64,000 nucleotides of DNA from Myxococcales bacterium. Lineage in GTDB: Bacteria > Myxococcota > Polyangia > Nannocystales > Nannocystaceae. Of the stretch, positions 26,580-37,216 are shown in pieces. The stretch lies in the NCBI GenBank assembly GCA_016793465.1, contig JAEUJW010000075.1, positions 248,001 to 312,000 on the forward strand. The letters are read 5' to 3'. Below the pieces are notes generated by a model. It was not told the DNA's origin and searched no databases. It was given only the letters and a program-made list of their open reading frames with translations. The number at the start of each line of letters is the position of its first letter. Position 1 is the stretch's first letter. The translations under genes and the position numbers were made by a program.

Positions 26580-29500
26580 GTGTCCACTCCTGCCCTCTCC
26601 CGCAAGCGCGGCCGACTGTTCGTCGGCGTCGGCGTCGCCCTCCTGCTCGCCGGCGGCGTCACCCTCGCGATCGTCAACCCGTGGAAGAAGCCGCCGCCCG
26701 TGCAGACCCAGCGCCTCGGCAGCAGCCTCGAGCTGGCCGCCGGCGAGGTCCTGCTCGACGGCCCCGCGCCCACGCGCCTGCTGTCCGGCACCCCGCTGCC
26801 CGCGGACGCCGTGGTCCGCACCGGCGCCGGCGCGCGCGCGATGATCCGCCTGCCCGACGGCTCGCGCGTGTTCCTCCGCGACGACACCCGCGTGACCCTC
26901 GGCGCCGGCGTGACCCTCGACGACGGCCAGCTGTGGCTCGAGGCCCCGCCGCTCGAGGAGGGCCAGACCGGCGTCCCCCACCGCGTCGGCCCGCACAGCG
27001 TGTCGCTCAGCGACGGCGGCGCGAGCCTGTCCTTCAAGTCAGGTCAGGCGTCGATCTACGTCGCCGAGGGCCTCGCCATCGTCAGCTCGGCCGGCGGCCG
27101 CGCGGAGGTCAAGGCCGGCGAGCAGGCCGGCATCACCGGCGACAGCGCCCCCACCGTCGAGCCCGTGGCCTTCTGGGACGACTGGACCGGCGGCATGGGC
27201 GACCGCGGCGGCGGCGGCCTGCGCTCGGGCGTCGGCTCGGGCGCCCTCTACGCCGTCGACCGCTCCGCGCCGCCCGGCACGCCCGCGCTGCCGCTGTCGA
27301 TCCAGCGCCAGACCGTGAAGATCGCGCTCGAGGACGACATCGCCGAGACCCTCGTCGACCAGAAGTTCTTCAACCCCGCCGGCGCGGCGGTCGAGGGCTG
27401 GTACTGGTTCACGATCCCCGAGGGCGCGCAGCTCGTCAGCTTCGCCCTCGAGACCGACGGCCGCCTGATCGAGGGCGAGATCGTCGAGCGCAAGAAGGCC
27501 GCCGCCACCTACGAGGCCGCGGTGCAGCGGGCCAACGACCCCGCGCTGCTCGAGTGGATCGACGCCCGCACGGTGCGCGCCCGCATCTTCCCGGTGCCGC
27601 CGCTCGGCGAGCGCCGCATCGTCCTGCGCTACCAGCAGCTGCTCACCGAGTCCGAGGGCAAGCTGCGCTACCGCTACCCGCTGTCCGGCCCGCCCGGGCG
27701 CGAGGCCGCCGCCATCGAGGAGTTCGCGCTCGAGGTCCAGCTGCGCGCCGGCCTCGAGCAGGACTACGACCTCGCGACCCTCGGCGAGGCCCGCGTCGAG
27801 CAGGACGGCCGCCGCGTCACCATGCGCCGCTCCGGCTACACCCCGCGCGCCGACTTCGAGCTCGAGCTGACCCGCAAGCCGGACAGGCCGCGCGTGCCCC
27901 TGCGCTACAACCTCCTCGACCCCGGCGGCGACGGGGCCAGCTTCCTCATGGTCCGCTACGCCCCCGACCTCGACTTCTCCAAGCTCGCCATGCCCCGCGG
28001 CGACGTCGTGGTCGTCATCGACACCTCCGCCGCCGGCGACACCTCCGAGCAGCAGACCAAGCTCGCCGTCGCCGAGGCCCTGCTGCGCTCGCTGTCCGCC
28101 GGCGACCGCTTCGCCGTGATGTCCGCCGACGTCGCCGCGACCGTGCTCCACCCCGACGACGGCCTCGCCGACGCCACCCCGGACAACATCTCCGCCGCCC
28201 TCGAGAAGGTCGCCCAGCACGCCGCCGGCGGCGCCACCGACCTCGGGGCGATCTTCGAACAGGCCCTGACCCGCGTGCACGGCCTCGAGCAGCCCGCCGT
28301 CGTCTACATCGGCGACGGCCTCGCGACCTCGGGCGAGCGCGCCGGCGACGCCCTCGCCGAGCGCCTGCGCCGCTCGATGACCGGCTCGCGCGCCCGCCTG
28401 TTCACCGTCGGCGTCGGCAACGACGTCGACGACGCCATGCTCGGCCGCCTCGCCCGCGTCGGCGGCGGCGAGTCGCTCCGCGTCGACGCCCCCGAGCAGG
28501 CCGTCGTCCGCGCGCTCGAGCTGTCCGGCGCGCTCAAGACCCCGACCGTCACCGACCTCGAGGTCGACCTCGGCGAGGGCCTCGACGACGTGTTCGTCAC
28601 CGCCGGCGGCAAGCTCTCGCGCGGCCAGGAGATGGTGATCCTCGCGCGCACGCACCACGACCTGCCGAAGACGATCACGGTGTCCGGCCGCCTCGCCGGC
28701 GAAGATTTCAAGAAGGAGTACCCGCTCGTGCGCGACCGCGGCGTGCTCGACCAGGTCGTGCCCCGCCTGTGGGCCGCCGCCTACGTCGAGCGCCTGCTCG
28801 GCGACTCGCGCGGCGTCGAGGCCGTGCGCGGCAAGATCCTCTCGCTCGGCCTCGAGTACGCGATGATGACCCCCTTCACCTCCTTCCTCGCCCTCGACAG
28901 CGAGCTCGCGTATCAGCAGCAGGGCATCGGCCGGCGCCCGCGCCTGTTCCCCGGCGTCAAGCTCACCGCGGACGCGAGCTGGTCGCGCGGCATCGAGGCG
29001 CCGCCGCGCCCCGGGGTGATCGCCATGTTCGCCGCCGCCGCCTCGGCGCCGCTCGGCTGCGGCGCCCAATCGGCCCCCGCCGAGGCGCGCCGCGAGGAGA
29101 CGCCCGTCGCCCACAGCCCCGGCTCGACCGCGACCGCCAACGCCGCCCCGCCCGCGCCCCCGCAGCCGTCCCCCGCGTCGCCCGCCGCCACCACCCCGAC
29201 GACCGCCGAGGCCCGCGCCCCCGAGGCCGAGGAGGCCCCACCAGCCGCCCCCCCGGTCCCCGAGGTCCCCGCCGACCGCGACGACTTCGCCGCCAAGTCC
29301 GCGCCCGCGCGCCCCGCCGGCAGCCCCGGCGGCGGCGCTCGCAACCTCGACAAGAGCGTCGCCGACATGCCGGCCAGGAAGGATGAGAGCAAGCCCGCGA
29401 TCTCCCCGCCCAAGACCCCGCCGCGCCCCGGCTACCAGCCGCTCGTGTCGTCCGGCGTGACCCGCGGCCTGAAGCTCCCGTGCTCCGACGCGGCCGCCCG

Positions 29501-30761
29501 CGGCCTCTCGCACCGCCGCCTGCTCTGGCAAAAGCGCCTCGATGGCGCCGACACCATCTACGCCGCGCTCAACACCTACGAGGCCGCCGCCGGCTCGTGC
29601 GAGATCACCGGCTGGAAGGACCAACGCGTGTTCCTCCAGCTGCTGCACGAACGCGTGCGCACCGAGCAGGAGATCGCCGTGCTGCTCGCCCACTTCACCG
29701 GCGAGCGCGACGCCCGCGAGTACCTGGCCCGCGGGCTCATGCGCCGCCTGGTCGAGCCGTCGCTCGTCGCCGCCGTCGAGAACGCGATGTTCCACGGCGG
29801 CGTCGACTGGAGCGACGTCGATCGCCAGCTGTTCCTCGTCGCGCCGCCCGAGGCCGAGGCCAAGAAGCTGGCGATCGTCCAGCAAGCGCTGCTGCGCAGC
29901 CCGGGAGACCCCCAGGGCGAGCGCCGCATGATCCGCCTGCTCAGCGAGCAAGGTAAGCTCGAGGAGGCGATCGCCCGCGGCCGTCGCCTGCGCGAGCAGG
30001 GCCTGATGACGCCCGTGCTCGCCCAGCAGATCGGCGAGGTGTTCGTCGCCCACGGCCAGGAGGCCCAGGCCCAGCGCATCTTCTCGGAGATCGTCGAGTT
30101 CGACCCCGAGTCGCCGCAGAGCCGCCGCCTGCTCGGCGACATCTTCTTCCGCTATCACTGGTACGAGCGCGCCTATCGCCAGTACCAGGACCTCGGCGAG
30201 ATGACCCCCGACGACGCGCTCGCCGTCATCCGCCTGGCCCGCGCCGCCGCCGGCACCGGGCGCGTCGACGAGGCCCTGCGGATCCTCCGCAAGGTCGCCG
30301 CCGGCGAGGGCCGCCCCGGCGCCGACGACCCGCGCCGGTTCGCGCGCCTCCACGCCGCCGCCCTGCTCGCCACGCTGCTCGCCACCCCCGACCCCAAGAC
30401 CCCCGAAGGCGGCGTCGCCCGCGAGCTCGGCCGCCTGCAATTGTTCGACGCCCCCGCGACCTGGACCCTCGTGCTCTGGGACGACCTCGGCGCGCGCCTG
30501 ACCCTCGCCTCCGACCCGCCCGCGCCGATCGCCGGCGACGCCATCGACGCCGGCGACACCGGCCTCTACGCCGTCCAGGCCCCCGCCGCCGGCCTCGGCC
30601 CGCTCGCGGTCCGCCACCAGGGCATCCCGCTGGATCGCCCCGTCGGCTTCGTGCGCCTCGTCATCACCTGGGACGGCAAGCAGTTCCGCGTCGAGCGCGA
30701 GGCCGGCACCATCCCCGCCGGCGCGGCCGCACAGGCCGCAGCGCCCGCTGCAGCCCCGTAA
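26580..30761 (+). CDS. FecR-VIT-VWA-TPR membrane protein
   Basis: 1393 aa from GTG 26580, preceded by a GAGG site; the open frame extends upstream without a better start. The order is: one N-terminal membrane helix (about 11-32), a FecR-like domain (40-160), a VIT domain (about 245-365, with [12 protein letters not shown] and RIVLRYQQ), a VWA domain (about 470-650) whose MIDAS is IDTSAAG, lacking the second Ser, then a Pro/Ala-rich segment (about 830-960) and C-terminal TPR repeats (about 1090-1260). VIT-VWA pairs are known from inter-alpha-trypsin inhibitors and many bacterial envelope proteins. The bulk is probably periplasmic. A scaffold role is inferred. Confidence 0.8.
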   Translation: MSTPALSRKRGRLFVGVGVALLLAGGVTLAIVNPWKKPPPVQTQRLGSSLELAAGEVLLDGPAPTRLLSGTPLPADAVVRTGAGARAMIRLPDGSRVFLRDDTRVTLGAGVTLDDGQLWLEAPPLEEGQTGVPHRVGPHSVSLSDGGASLSFKSGQASIYVAEGLAIVSSAGGRAEVKAGEQAGITGDSAPTVEPVAFWDDWTGGMGDRGGGGLRSGVGSGALYAVDRSAPPGTPALPLSIQRQTVKIALEDDIAETLVDQKFFNPAGAAVEGWYWFTIPEGAQLVSFALETDGRLIEGEIVERKKAAATYEAAVQRANDPALLEWIDARTVRARIFPVPPLGERRIVLRYQQLLTESEGKLRYRYPLSGPPGREAAAIEEFALEVQLRAGLEQDYDLATLGEARVEQDGRRVTMRRSGYTPRADFELELTRKPDRPRVPLRYNLLDPGGDGASFLMVRYAPDLDFSKLAMPRGDVVVVIDTSAAGDTSEQQTKLAVAEALLRSLSAGDRFAVMSADVAATVLHPDDGLADATPDNISAALEKVAQHAAGGATDLGAIFEQALTRVHGLEQPAVVYIGDGLATSGERAGDALAERLRRSMTGSRARLFTVGVGNDVDDAMLGRLARVGGGESLRVDAPEQAVVRALELSGALKTPTVTDLEVDLGEGLDDVFVTAGGKLSRGQEMVILARTHHDLPKTITVSGRLAGEDFKKEYPLVRDRGVLDQVVPRLWAAAYVERLLGDSRGVEAVRGKILSLGLEYAMMTPFTSFLALDSELAYQQQGIGRRPRLFPGVKLTADASWSRGIEAPPRPGVIAMFAAAASAPLGCGAQSAPAEARREETPVAHSPGSTATANAAPPAPPQPSPASPAATTPTTAEARAPEAEEAPPAAPPVPEVPADRDDFAAKSAPARPAGSPGGGARNLDKSVADMPARKDESKPAISPPKTPPRPGYQPLVSSGVTRGLKLPCSDAAARGLSHRRLLWQKRLDGADTIYAALNTYEAAAGSCEITGWKDQRVFLQLLHERVRTEQEIAVLLAHFTGERDAREYLARGLMRRLVEPSLVAAVENAMFHGGVDWSDVDRQLFLVAPPEAEAKKLAIVQQALLRSPGDPQGERRMIRLLSEQGKLEEAIARGRRLREQGLMTPVLAQQIGEVFVAHGQEAQAQRIFSEIVEFDPESPQSRRLLGDIFFRYHWYERAYRQYQDLGEMTPDDALAVIRLARAAAGTGRVDEALRILRKVAAGEGRPGADDPRRFARLHAAALLATLLATPDPKTPEGGVARELGRLQLFDAPATWTLVLWDDLGARLTLASDPPAPIAGDAIDAGDTGLYAVQAPAAGLGPLAVRHQGIPLDRPVGFVRLVITWDGKQFRVEREAGTIPAGAAAQAAAPAAAP

Positions 30762-30805
30762 GACGCCCGCCGCACCCCGCGCGTCCTGTGGTATACGGGC
30801 CCGCG

Positions 30806-32047
<1,242 letters not shown>

Positions 32048-32069
32048 CCCGAAGGTCAGCCTCCCCGCC

Positions 32070-32099
32070 ACGGGCGCTGGTTCAACTGCCGGCGCCCGT
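32070..32099. terminator. Hairpin between icd and the convergent lipoprotein gene
   Basis: acgggcgc (32070-32077) pairs with gcgcccgt (32092-32099) around a 14-nt loop. It lies between two convergent genes and can serve both; there is no long T tract. Confidence 0.5.
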
Positions 32100-32116
32100 C
32101 TCGCGTTCGTCGCGGC

Positions 32117-32626
32117 TCACGGGATCTGCACGGTCTCGCTGGCGTTGTTGCACACCGGCGGACAGCCGGCCCCGTTCGGCTGCACGGTCTTGTAGGTCGG
32201 CGACAGCCTGGCCGTGTGCAGCGCCTCGCCATCTTTCATGATCTTGAGCTCGACCTCCCGCGGCGGCTCTCCGCCGCCGAACTGGATGTCCGAGAAGCCG
32301 TGCGACTCCGGCGGCAGCGCGCAGCCCGACTCGCCGATCGTCACCCGGTCGGCCGGGTCGCACTGCAGCGACGGCCCGGCGTCGCAGGCCTTCAGCGGCA
32401 GCGCCCCCTTGCAGGTGATCTTCGTGCCCTCGACGCCGATCTCGAACGTGTAGCCGCCGGCCGCCCAGGCCGTCGCCTTGTCCATGGTCACGCGCAGGCC
32501 GTTGATGCACCCGATCTCCGTGCACGCCCGCGGCCCGCCCGCGGCCGGCGGCCCCTCCGAGCCGGGCTGCTCCTTGGTACAGGCGCCGAGGCCCAGGATC
32601 ATGACGAGCGTGACGAGGCTGCGCAT
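32117..32626 (-). CDS. Small Cys-containing lipoprotein
   Basis: 169 aa with lipobox LGAC. The mature part has about nine Cys, suggesting disulfides, and a beta-rich pattern (GYTFEIGVEGTKITC, EVELKIMKDG). It lies 43 bp after the pore-forming lectin gene on the same strand, so co-transcription is possible. No family recognised. Confidence 0.65.
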   Translation of the reverse strand: MRSLVTLVMILGLGACTKEQPGSEGPPAAGGPRACTEIGCINGLRVTMDKATAWAAGGYTFEIGVEGTKITCKGALPLKACDAGPSLQCDPADRVTIGESGCALPPESHGFSDIQFGGGEPPREVELKIMKDGEALHTARLSPTYKTVQPNGAGCPPVCNNASETVQIP

Positions 32627-32669
32627 GCGCCCACCTTGCCACGCTTCGCCCGCCCGGCCAAGCCGGCGC

Positions 32670-33620
32670 TCACAGCGGCTCTCCGCTCACCACGTGGAGG
32701 ATCTGCCCGGCCGTGACCCCCGTCCATTCACCCGGCACGGCGACGGTCTGGCCCGTCAGCTTCGACGTCCCGTACGCCGTGTACGGCACGTTCAGCTTCA
32801 ACATCTTCACCGACAGCGCGACCTTGTTGCGCCAGTGCCCCGGCACGATGATCTGCAGCGAGTAGCTGCGCGTGTCCTGGCGGGTCTGGTTGGTCGCGTA
32901 GGACCACGTGTGCGTGGTCGAGGCGCTGACGGTCACGGACCCCGACGCGAACACCGGCGTGCCGAAGTTCTTGGTCCCGGAGGCCGAGAACGTGAACGCG
33001 TGGGTCTGCTCGAACGACGACGAAGTCGTCGCCTGGTGCGTGTACGTCGCCGTCTTGTTCAGAGGATTCGACTCGGTGTTCTCGACCACGGACTCGTCGA
33101 CGAAGTCGGGCTGGGTGGTCATCACCGTCGCCGGCAGGTTGAACTCGACGCGGTCGAGCTCGATGTCCTCCGGGATCAGCACCCACTGCTGACGCCCCGA
33201 GTTGTCGTCCGTGGTCCACAGGTCCACGCGCTTGCCGTCGCCGCCGCAGCTCAGCAGCACCCGCCCGCCGCTCACGCCGCCCTTGACGCGGATGCGAAAG
33301 CAGCCCATCGCCAGCGGCTCGAGCGTCCAGCGCTGCCGCCCCGAGCCGTCGTCGGTGGTCCACAGGTCGACGCGCTCGCCGGTGCCGCCGCAGCTCAGCA
33401 GCACCCGCCCGTTGTTCACCCCGCCGAACACGCGGATGTTGTACGACCCGTCCGGCAGCTTGATGAACTGCCACTTCTGGCGGTTCGAGTCGTCGTCCGT
33501 GGTCCACAGGTCGACCTCGCCGATGGCGTTGCAGCTGAGCAGCTTGCGGTCGCCGGTCACACCGCGGTAGACTCGGACGTTGTAGATCACATCAGGGAGC
33601 GGCAGGCTTGGCAGTGTCAT
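32670..33620 (-). CDS. Beta-trefoil lectin fused to an aerolysin-like pore-forming domain
   Basis: 316 aa from ATG 33620, which has an AGGTG site; an upstream ATG at 33647 is possible. Three tandem repeats of about 48 residues (YNxRVxxGV, RxLLSC, VDLWTTDD, RQxW) form a beta-trefoil of residues about 1-155. The rest alternates Ser/Thr and hydrophobic residues (ATTSSSFEQTHAF, VSASTTHTW), the pattern of the aerolysin/ETX-MTX2 membrane hairpin. The size and order match fungal hemolytic lectins of the LSL type. There is no signal peptide, so release by lysis or another route is needed. It may bind cell-surface sugars and form pores in prey or competitors. The function is inferred from architecture. 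Confidence 0.75.
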   Translation of the reverse strand: MTLPSLPLPDVIYNVRVYRGVTGDRKLLSCNAIGEVDLWTTDDDSNRQKWQFIKLPDGSYNIRVFGGVNNGRVLLSCGGTGERVDLWTTDDGSGRQRWTLEPLAMGCFRIRVKGGVSGGRVLLSCGGDGKRVDLWTTDDNSGRQQWVLIPEDIELDRVEFNLPATVMTTQPDFVDESVVENTESNPLNKTATYTHQATTSSSFEQTHAFTFSASGTKNFGTPVFASGSVTVSASTTHTWSYATNQTRQDTRSYSLQIIVPGHWRNKVALSVKMLKLNVPYTAYGTSKLTGQTVAVPGEWTGVTAGQILHVVSGEPL

Positions 33621-33711
33621 CGATGCACCTGCCGCCGAGTCTGTCACGACCCGCCGCGCCTTGAACCGTCTCCGTACGCACGGCCTACGTCACGTCTCGT
33701 CAGGCACGCGC

Positions 33712-35370
33712 TCACTCGCCGAACACGCGCAGCACCTCGAACCCCGCTCCGAGTCCGCGCACCGCCGCCATCAGCTCGCCCCGCGTCCGCCGCCAGAACG
33801 CAGTCAGCGGCTCGTCGACGGTGTCCAGCGCTTGCACGCGCGCCGCCAGCGCGCGCAGCGGACCGGCCAGCGCAGGCGCGCGCAGCGGGTCGTTGTTCCA
33901 CCGCGGCGCGACGCAGTTGATCTGCCAGCGCGCCGTGCGGAACATCGCCGGCTCCTCCGCGCGCCGCGGCTCGATCAGCAGCCACAGCGGCGCCGGCGTG
34001 GTCTCTGTCTGAAAGGACAGGTGAAAGCACACGAACCCGAGCCGCGCGGGCGCGTCGACCTCGCCGCCGCCCCGGACCGCCTCGGCCCGCCGCGCCTCGA
34101 CCTGCTCCGTCACCGCGTCGAACGCCAGGTTGCGCACCAGCCCGCTCGTCAAAATTAAAAACGCCTTCTGCGGGCGCAGCTCGGTGTCCTCGCGCAGCAG
34201 GATCCGCTTCGACTCCCAGAAGTAGTCGTCGCGGCTCAGGGTCTGCTGATAGTAGAAGCGGACCATGCGCAGCAGATCCTCGAACAGCTCGGCGTGGTGC
34301 CGCTGGTAGCGCTCGGCCACCTCGCGCCCCGCCAGCAGCAGCTCGGCCGCGTGGAAGCCCGCGTGCATGGCCAGGAACACCCCGGTCGACAGCACCGGGT
34401 CGATGAACCCCGCCGCGTCCCCGACCAGCAGCCAGCCCGGCCCGGCCACGCGCGACATGCGGTACGACCAGTCGCGCTGCGTCCGCACCGGCGTGACCCG
34501 CTCCGCCGCGCCGAGCACCCGCGAGAACGGCTCGCTGCCCCGCACCTGGGCCATGAACCGCTCGGCCCGCAGCTCGTCGCCCTCGCCCTCGTCGCCCGGG
34601 TCGAGCCGCACCACCCCGACCGAGGCGCGCGTCGGCGACAGCGGGAACAGCCACAGCCAGCGGTCGCGCTCGGCCACGAACAGCGCCTGGTGCTCGCGCG
34701 GCGGCGGCAGCCGCCCCGCGCGTTCGAAGTGGGCCCACGACGCCTGGTGCTGCAGCCCCGCGATCGTGCTGCGCAGCCCGAGCGCCCTCGCGACCAGCGC
34801 CGCCTGCCCCGACGCGTCGACGGTCCATGCCGCGCGCGCCTCGTGCACCACCTCCTCTCCTCGTCTACGCCAGCGCACCCCGCACAGCCGCTCGCCCTCC
34901 CACAGCAGCTCGCGCACGGCCGCGTGCGTGTGCGTCGCGGCCCCGGCCCGGCCCGCGGCCGCGAACAGGATCGCGTCGAACTTGCCGCGCTCGACCAGCC
35001 ACGCGTGATCATAGAGGTCCGTGTCGGCGAACCACAGGTCCCAGCTCGGCGTCGTGCCCCACTGCCAGTGCGTCGTGCCCGACTTCGGGGTGAAGCCGGC
35101 CGCCTCGACGTCGGCGAGCGCCCCCATGCGCTCGAGGATCGGGACGATGCCAGGCAGCAGGCTCTCGCCGACGTGCACCCGCGGGTGCGCGTCCGCCTCG
35201 AGCAGCAGCACCCGCAGCCCGCCGCGCGCCGCGATCGCGGCCACCGTCGACCCCGCCGGGCCGCCGCCGATCACGATCAGGTCCCACACGTCGGGCACGC
35301 TCGCGGGCCACGCTACGTGGTGATTCGCGCCGGTGTCAACCTCGTTGACAGTTGGCGGCGAATCGGCCAC
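33712..35370 (-). CDS. Flavin-dependent halogenase-like oxidoreductase
   Basis: 552 aa. An N-terminal FAD site (VIGGGPAGS) and a second FAD motif (GDAAGFIDPVLSTG) place it in the flavin-dependent halogenase / geranylgeranyl-reductase superfamily. The motif FTPKSGTTHWQWG carries the Lys typical of PltA/CndH-type halogenases, and WLWLFPLS resembles the WxWxIP motif. The enzyme would use reduced FAD and oxygen to halogenate, or alternatively hydroxylate, a small molecule. No flavin reductase, carrier protein or NRPS/PKS gene is next to it. It ends 91 bp before the lectin gene. Substrate unknown. Confidence 0.72.
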   Translation of the reverse strand: MADSPPTVNEVDTGANHHVAWPASVPDVWDLIVIGGGPAGSTVAAIAARGGLRVLLLEADAHPRVHVGESLLPGIVPILERMGALADVEAAGFTPKSGTTHWQWGTTPSWDLWFADTDLYDHAWLVERGKFDAILFAAAGRAGAATHTHAAVRELLWEGERLCGVRWRRRGEEVVHEARAAWTVDASGQAALVARALGLRSTIAGLQHQASWAHFERAGRLPPPREHQALFVAERDRWLWLFPLSPTRASVGVVRLDPGDEGEGDELRAERFMAQVRGSEPFSRVLGAAERVTPVRTQRDWSYRMSRVAGPGWLLVGDAAGFIDPVLSTGVFLAMHAGFHAAELLLAGREVAERYQRHHAELFEDLLRMVRFYYQQTLSRDDYFWESKRILLREDTELRPQKAFLILTSGLVRNLAFDAVTEQVEARRAEAVRGGGEVDAPARLGFVCFHLSFQTETTPAPLWLLIEPRRAEEPAMFRTARWQINCVAPRWNNDPLRAPALAGPLRALAARVQALDTVDEPLTAFWRRTRGELMAAVRGLGAGFEVLRVFGE

Positions 35371-35394
35371 CGACGTTGTCGCCCGACCGCCACG

Positions 35395-35430
35395 CGTTCG
35401 CTCACATTTTTATATAGTTCAATGATTTCA
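35395..35430 (+). promoter_or_regulatory. A/T-rich promoter region between halogenase and VWA genes
   Basis: This is the most A/T-rich patch of the divergent gap, with a TATATA (35411-35416) that could be a -10 box. I see no good -35 partner, so an alternative sigma factor is possible. Confidence 0.3.
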
Positions 35431-35486
35431 TCGTGGTATGGCGGGTGCAAACCATGAGCGGCGAACCCAGCCCGGAGCAACCCGCC

Positions 35487-37130
35487 ATGCGCACCCCCGT
35501 CCTCGCCGCCAACTTCGTGTCCACCCTGTGTCTCGCCACCCTCCTCGGCGGCTGCCTCGACCACCCGCTGAAGTCGGTCGACTACGAGAAGGTCGTCACG
35601 CCCGAGACCGAGATCGTGCTCGAGCCCCGCGACGTCGACATCCTGTTCGTGATCGACAACTCGGGCTCGATGGCGGACGAGCAGGCCCGCCTCGCCCGCA
35701 ACTTCACCGGGTTCGTCGACGCCCTCGACGCCATGAAGGTCGACTACCGCGTCGCCATCACCACCACCGACGTCGACCACAAGGCCTGCGAGGACGCCAC
35801 CCCCGAGAACGGCGACCTCGTGCTGCGCAGCTGCAGCGAGGCCGTCGCCGCCGGCGCGTTCGAGTTCAACGGCACCGACGCCTCGGCCGCCTGCACCGAC
35901 CAGTGCAAGCTGTCCGCCGCCGAGCTCGAGATCCAGCCGAGCCTCGCCGGCGACGGCGAACGCGCCGCCCGCCCCTGGCTCGAGTCGATCGCCGGCACCC
36001 GCAACCTGAAGGACGGCGTCAGCATGGCCGACGCCTTCGCCTGCTTCGGCCCCCAGGGCATCGACGGCTGCGGCTACGAGTCCCCGCTCGAGGCCATGCG
36101 CCTCGCCGTCAGCAAGGCCCGCAAGGACAGGGGCGGCTTTTTACGCCAGGACGCCCTGCTCACCGTCGTGTTCGTCACCGACGAGGCCGACTGCAGCACC
36201 AACCCCGACCAGATGGCCGCCTTCACCAGCGACCCGACGTTCTGGAACAGCGAGGACCCGCGGCGCACCTCCGGCATCTGCTGGCGCGCCGGCGTCGAGT
36301 GCAGCAACCCCGCGGGCCCCGACCTCGGCGAGTGCCACGCCGCCAACTACGATCTCGAGGGCCAGCCCGGCGCGCGCGACGAGGACTCCGTGCTCTACTC
36401 GGTCGACCGCTACATCGACTTCCTGAAGGGCCTGCCGGGCGCCTCCGACGGCGGCCCGCAGGCGCGCGACGTGCTCGTCTCGCTGATCGCCGGCGTGCCG
36501 GTCGGCTACGACAGCTTCGCCGCCGAGATCGCCTACAAGACCGCCGAGGCCGGCAGCGAGCAGCAGCTCAGCTTCGGCGTGGCCCCCGGCTGCGTCAACA
36601 CCGAGGACGGCAGCAACAGCACGGCGATCCCCCCGGTCCGCGAGCGCGAGGTCGCCGAGGCGTTCGCCCGCGAGGGCGAGCGCAACCTGTTCTCGATCTG
36701 CCAGGACAGCTACGTCGACGCGCTGGCCCAGATCGCCGCCGCCATCGACCGCGAGCTGCCGCCGTCGTGCGCCGACACCTGCGTGGCCGACCGCGACCCC
36801 GCCACCCCCGAGCTCGAGCCCCAGTGCACCGTCACCGAGTCGCTCGGCGACGCCACCCGCGACGTCGCCGCCTGCGTGCACGACGGCAGCGGCTGGAAGC
36901 CGGCCGACGGCGCCAGCGTGTGCTTCTACATGCTCACCGACCCCGACGGCCGCACCGCGTCCACGCTCGACGACATGACGATCCCCAACGGCAAGTCCAC
37001 CCCCGAGTGCAGCACCGACGAGACCAACCTCGAGTTCAAGCTGCTGCGCGTCGGCCCCCGCGACCCCAACGCGACCTACCGCGCCACCTGCGTCGCCGCC
37101 GCCAACGACGCGGCCTGCGAGGAGGACTGA
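35487..37130 (+). CDS. VWA-domain lipoprotein (paralog of the gene at 6256)
   Basis: 547 aa from ATG 35487, which gives a signal with lipobox LLGGC and a GGAG site about 10 bp before; an ATG at 35454 is an alternative. Unlike its paralog it has almost no linker: the VWA domain starts near residue 45 with DVDILFVIDNSGSM (full MIDAS). Shared features with the paralog are the TTTDV stretch, GIDGCGYESPLEAM, VTDEADCS, SLIAGVP and PPVRERE. Several Cys pairs suggest a disulfide-rich surface protein. A rare TTT TTA codon pair occurs near 36138. A perfect 16-bp terminator follows. Confidence 0.8.
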   Translation: MRTPVLAANFVSTLCLATLLGGCLDHPLKSVDYEKVVTPETEIVLEPRDVDILFVIDNSGSMADEQARLARNFTGFVDALDAMKVDYRVAITTTDVDHKACEDATPENGDLVLRSCSEAVAAGAFEFNGTDASAACTDQCKLSAAELEIQPSLAGDGERAARPWLESIAGTRNLKDGVSMADAFACFGPQGIDGCGYESPLEAMRLAVSKARKDRGGFLRQDALLTVVFVTDEADCSTNPDQMAAFTSDPTFWNSEDPRRTSGICWRAGVECSNPAGPDLGECHAANYDLEGQPGARDEDSVLYSVDRYIDFLKGLPGASDGGPQARDVLVSLIAGVPVGYDSFAAEIAYKTAEAGSEQQLSFGVAPGCVNTEDGSNSTAIPPVREREVAEAFAREGERNLFSICQDSYVDALAQIAAAIDRELPPSCADTCVADRDPATPELEPQCTVTESLGDATRDVAACVHDGSGWKPADGASVCFYMLTDPDGRTASTLDDMTIPNGKSTPECSTDETNLEFKLLRVGPRDPNATYRATCVAAANDAACEED

Positions 37131-37145
37131 GAATTTATTAATGAG

Positions 37146-37189
37146 AACACGCGGAGCGCCGTCCCGGCCCGGGCGGCGCTCCGCGTGTT
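37146..37189. terminator. Bidirectional terminator
   Basis: aacacgcggagcgccg (37146-37161) pairs perfectly over 16 bp with 37174-37189 around a 12-nt loop. A/T-rich tails lie on both sides (ttattaat before, taattatt after). It separates two convergent genes. Confidence 0.9.
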
Positions 37190-37216
37190 TAATTATTCTA
37201 TTCGAACTCCAGCCGC

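Noticed and set aside
35345..35350. A perfect TTGACA upstream of the VWA lipoprotein
   Set aside because: It lies inside the halogenase gene and no -10 box occurs at a proper distance.
33712..35370. Halogenase as part of a biosynthetic gene cluster
   Set aside because: No carrier-protein, NRPS, PKS or flavin-reductase gene lies on either side.
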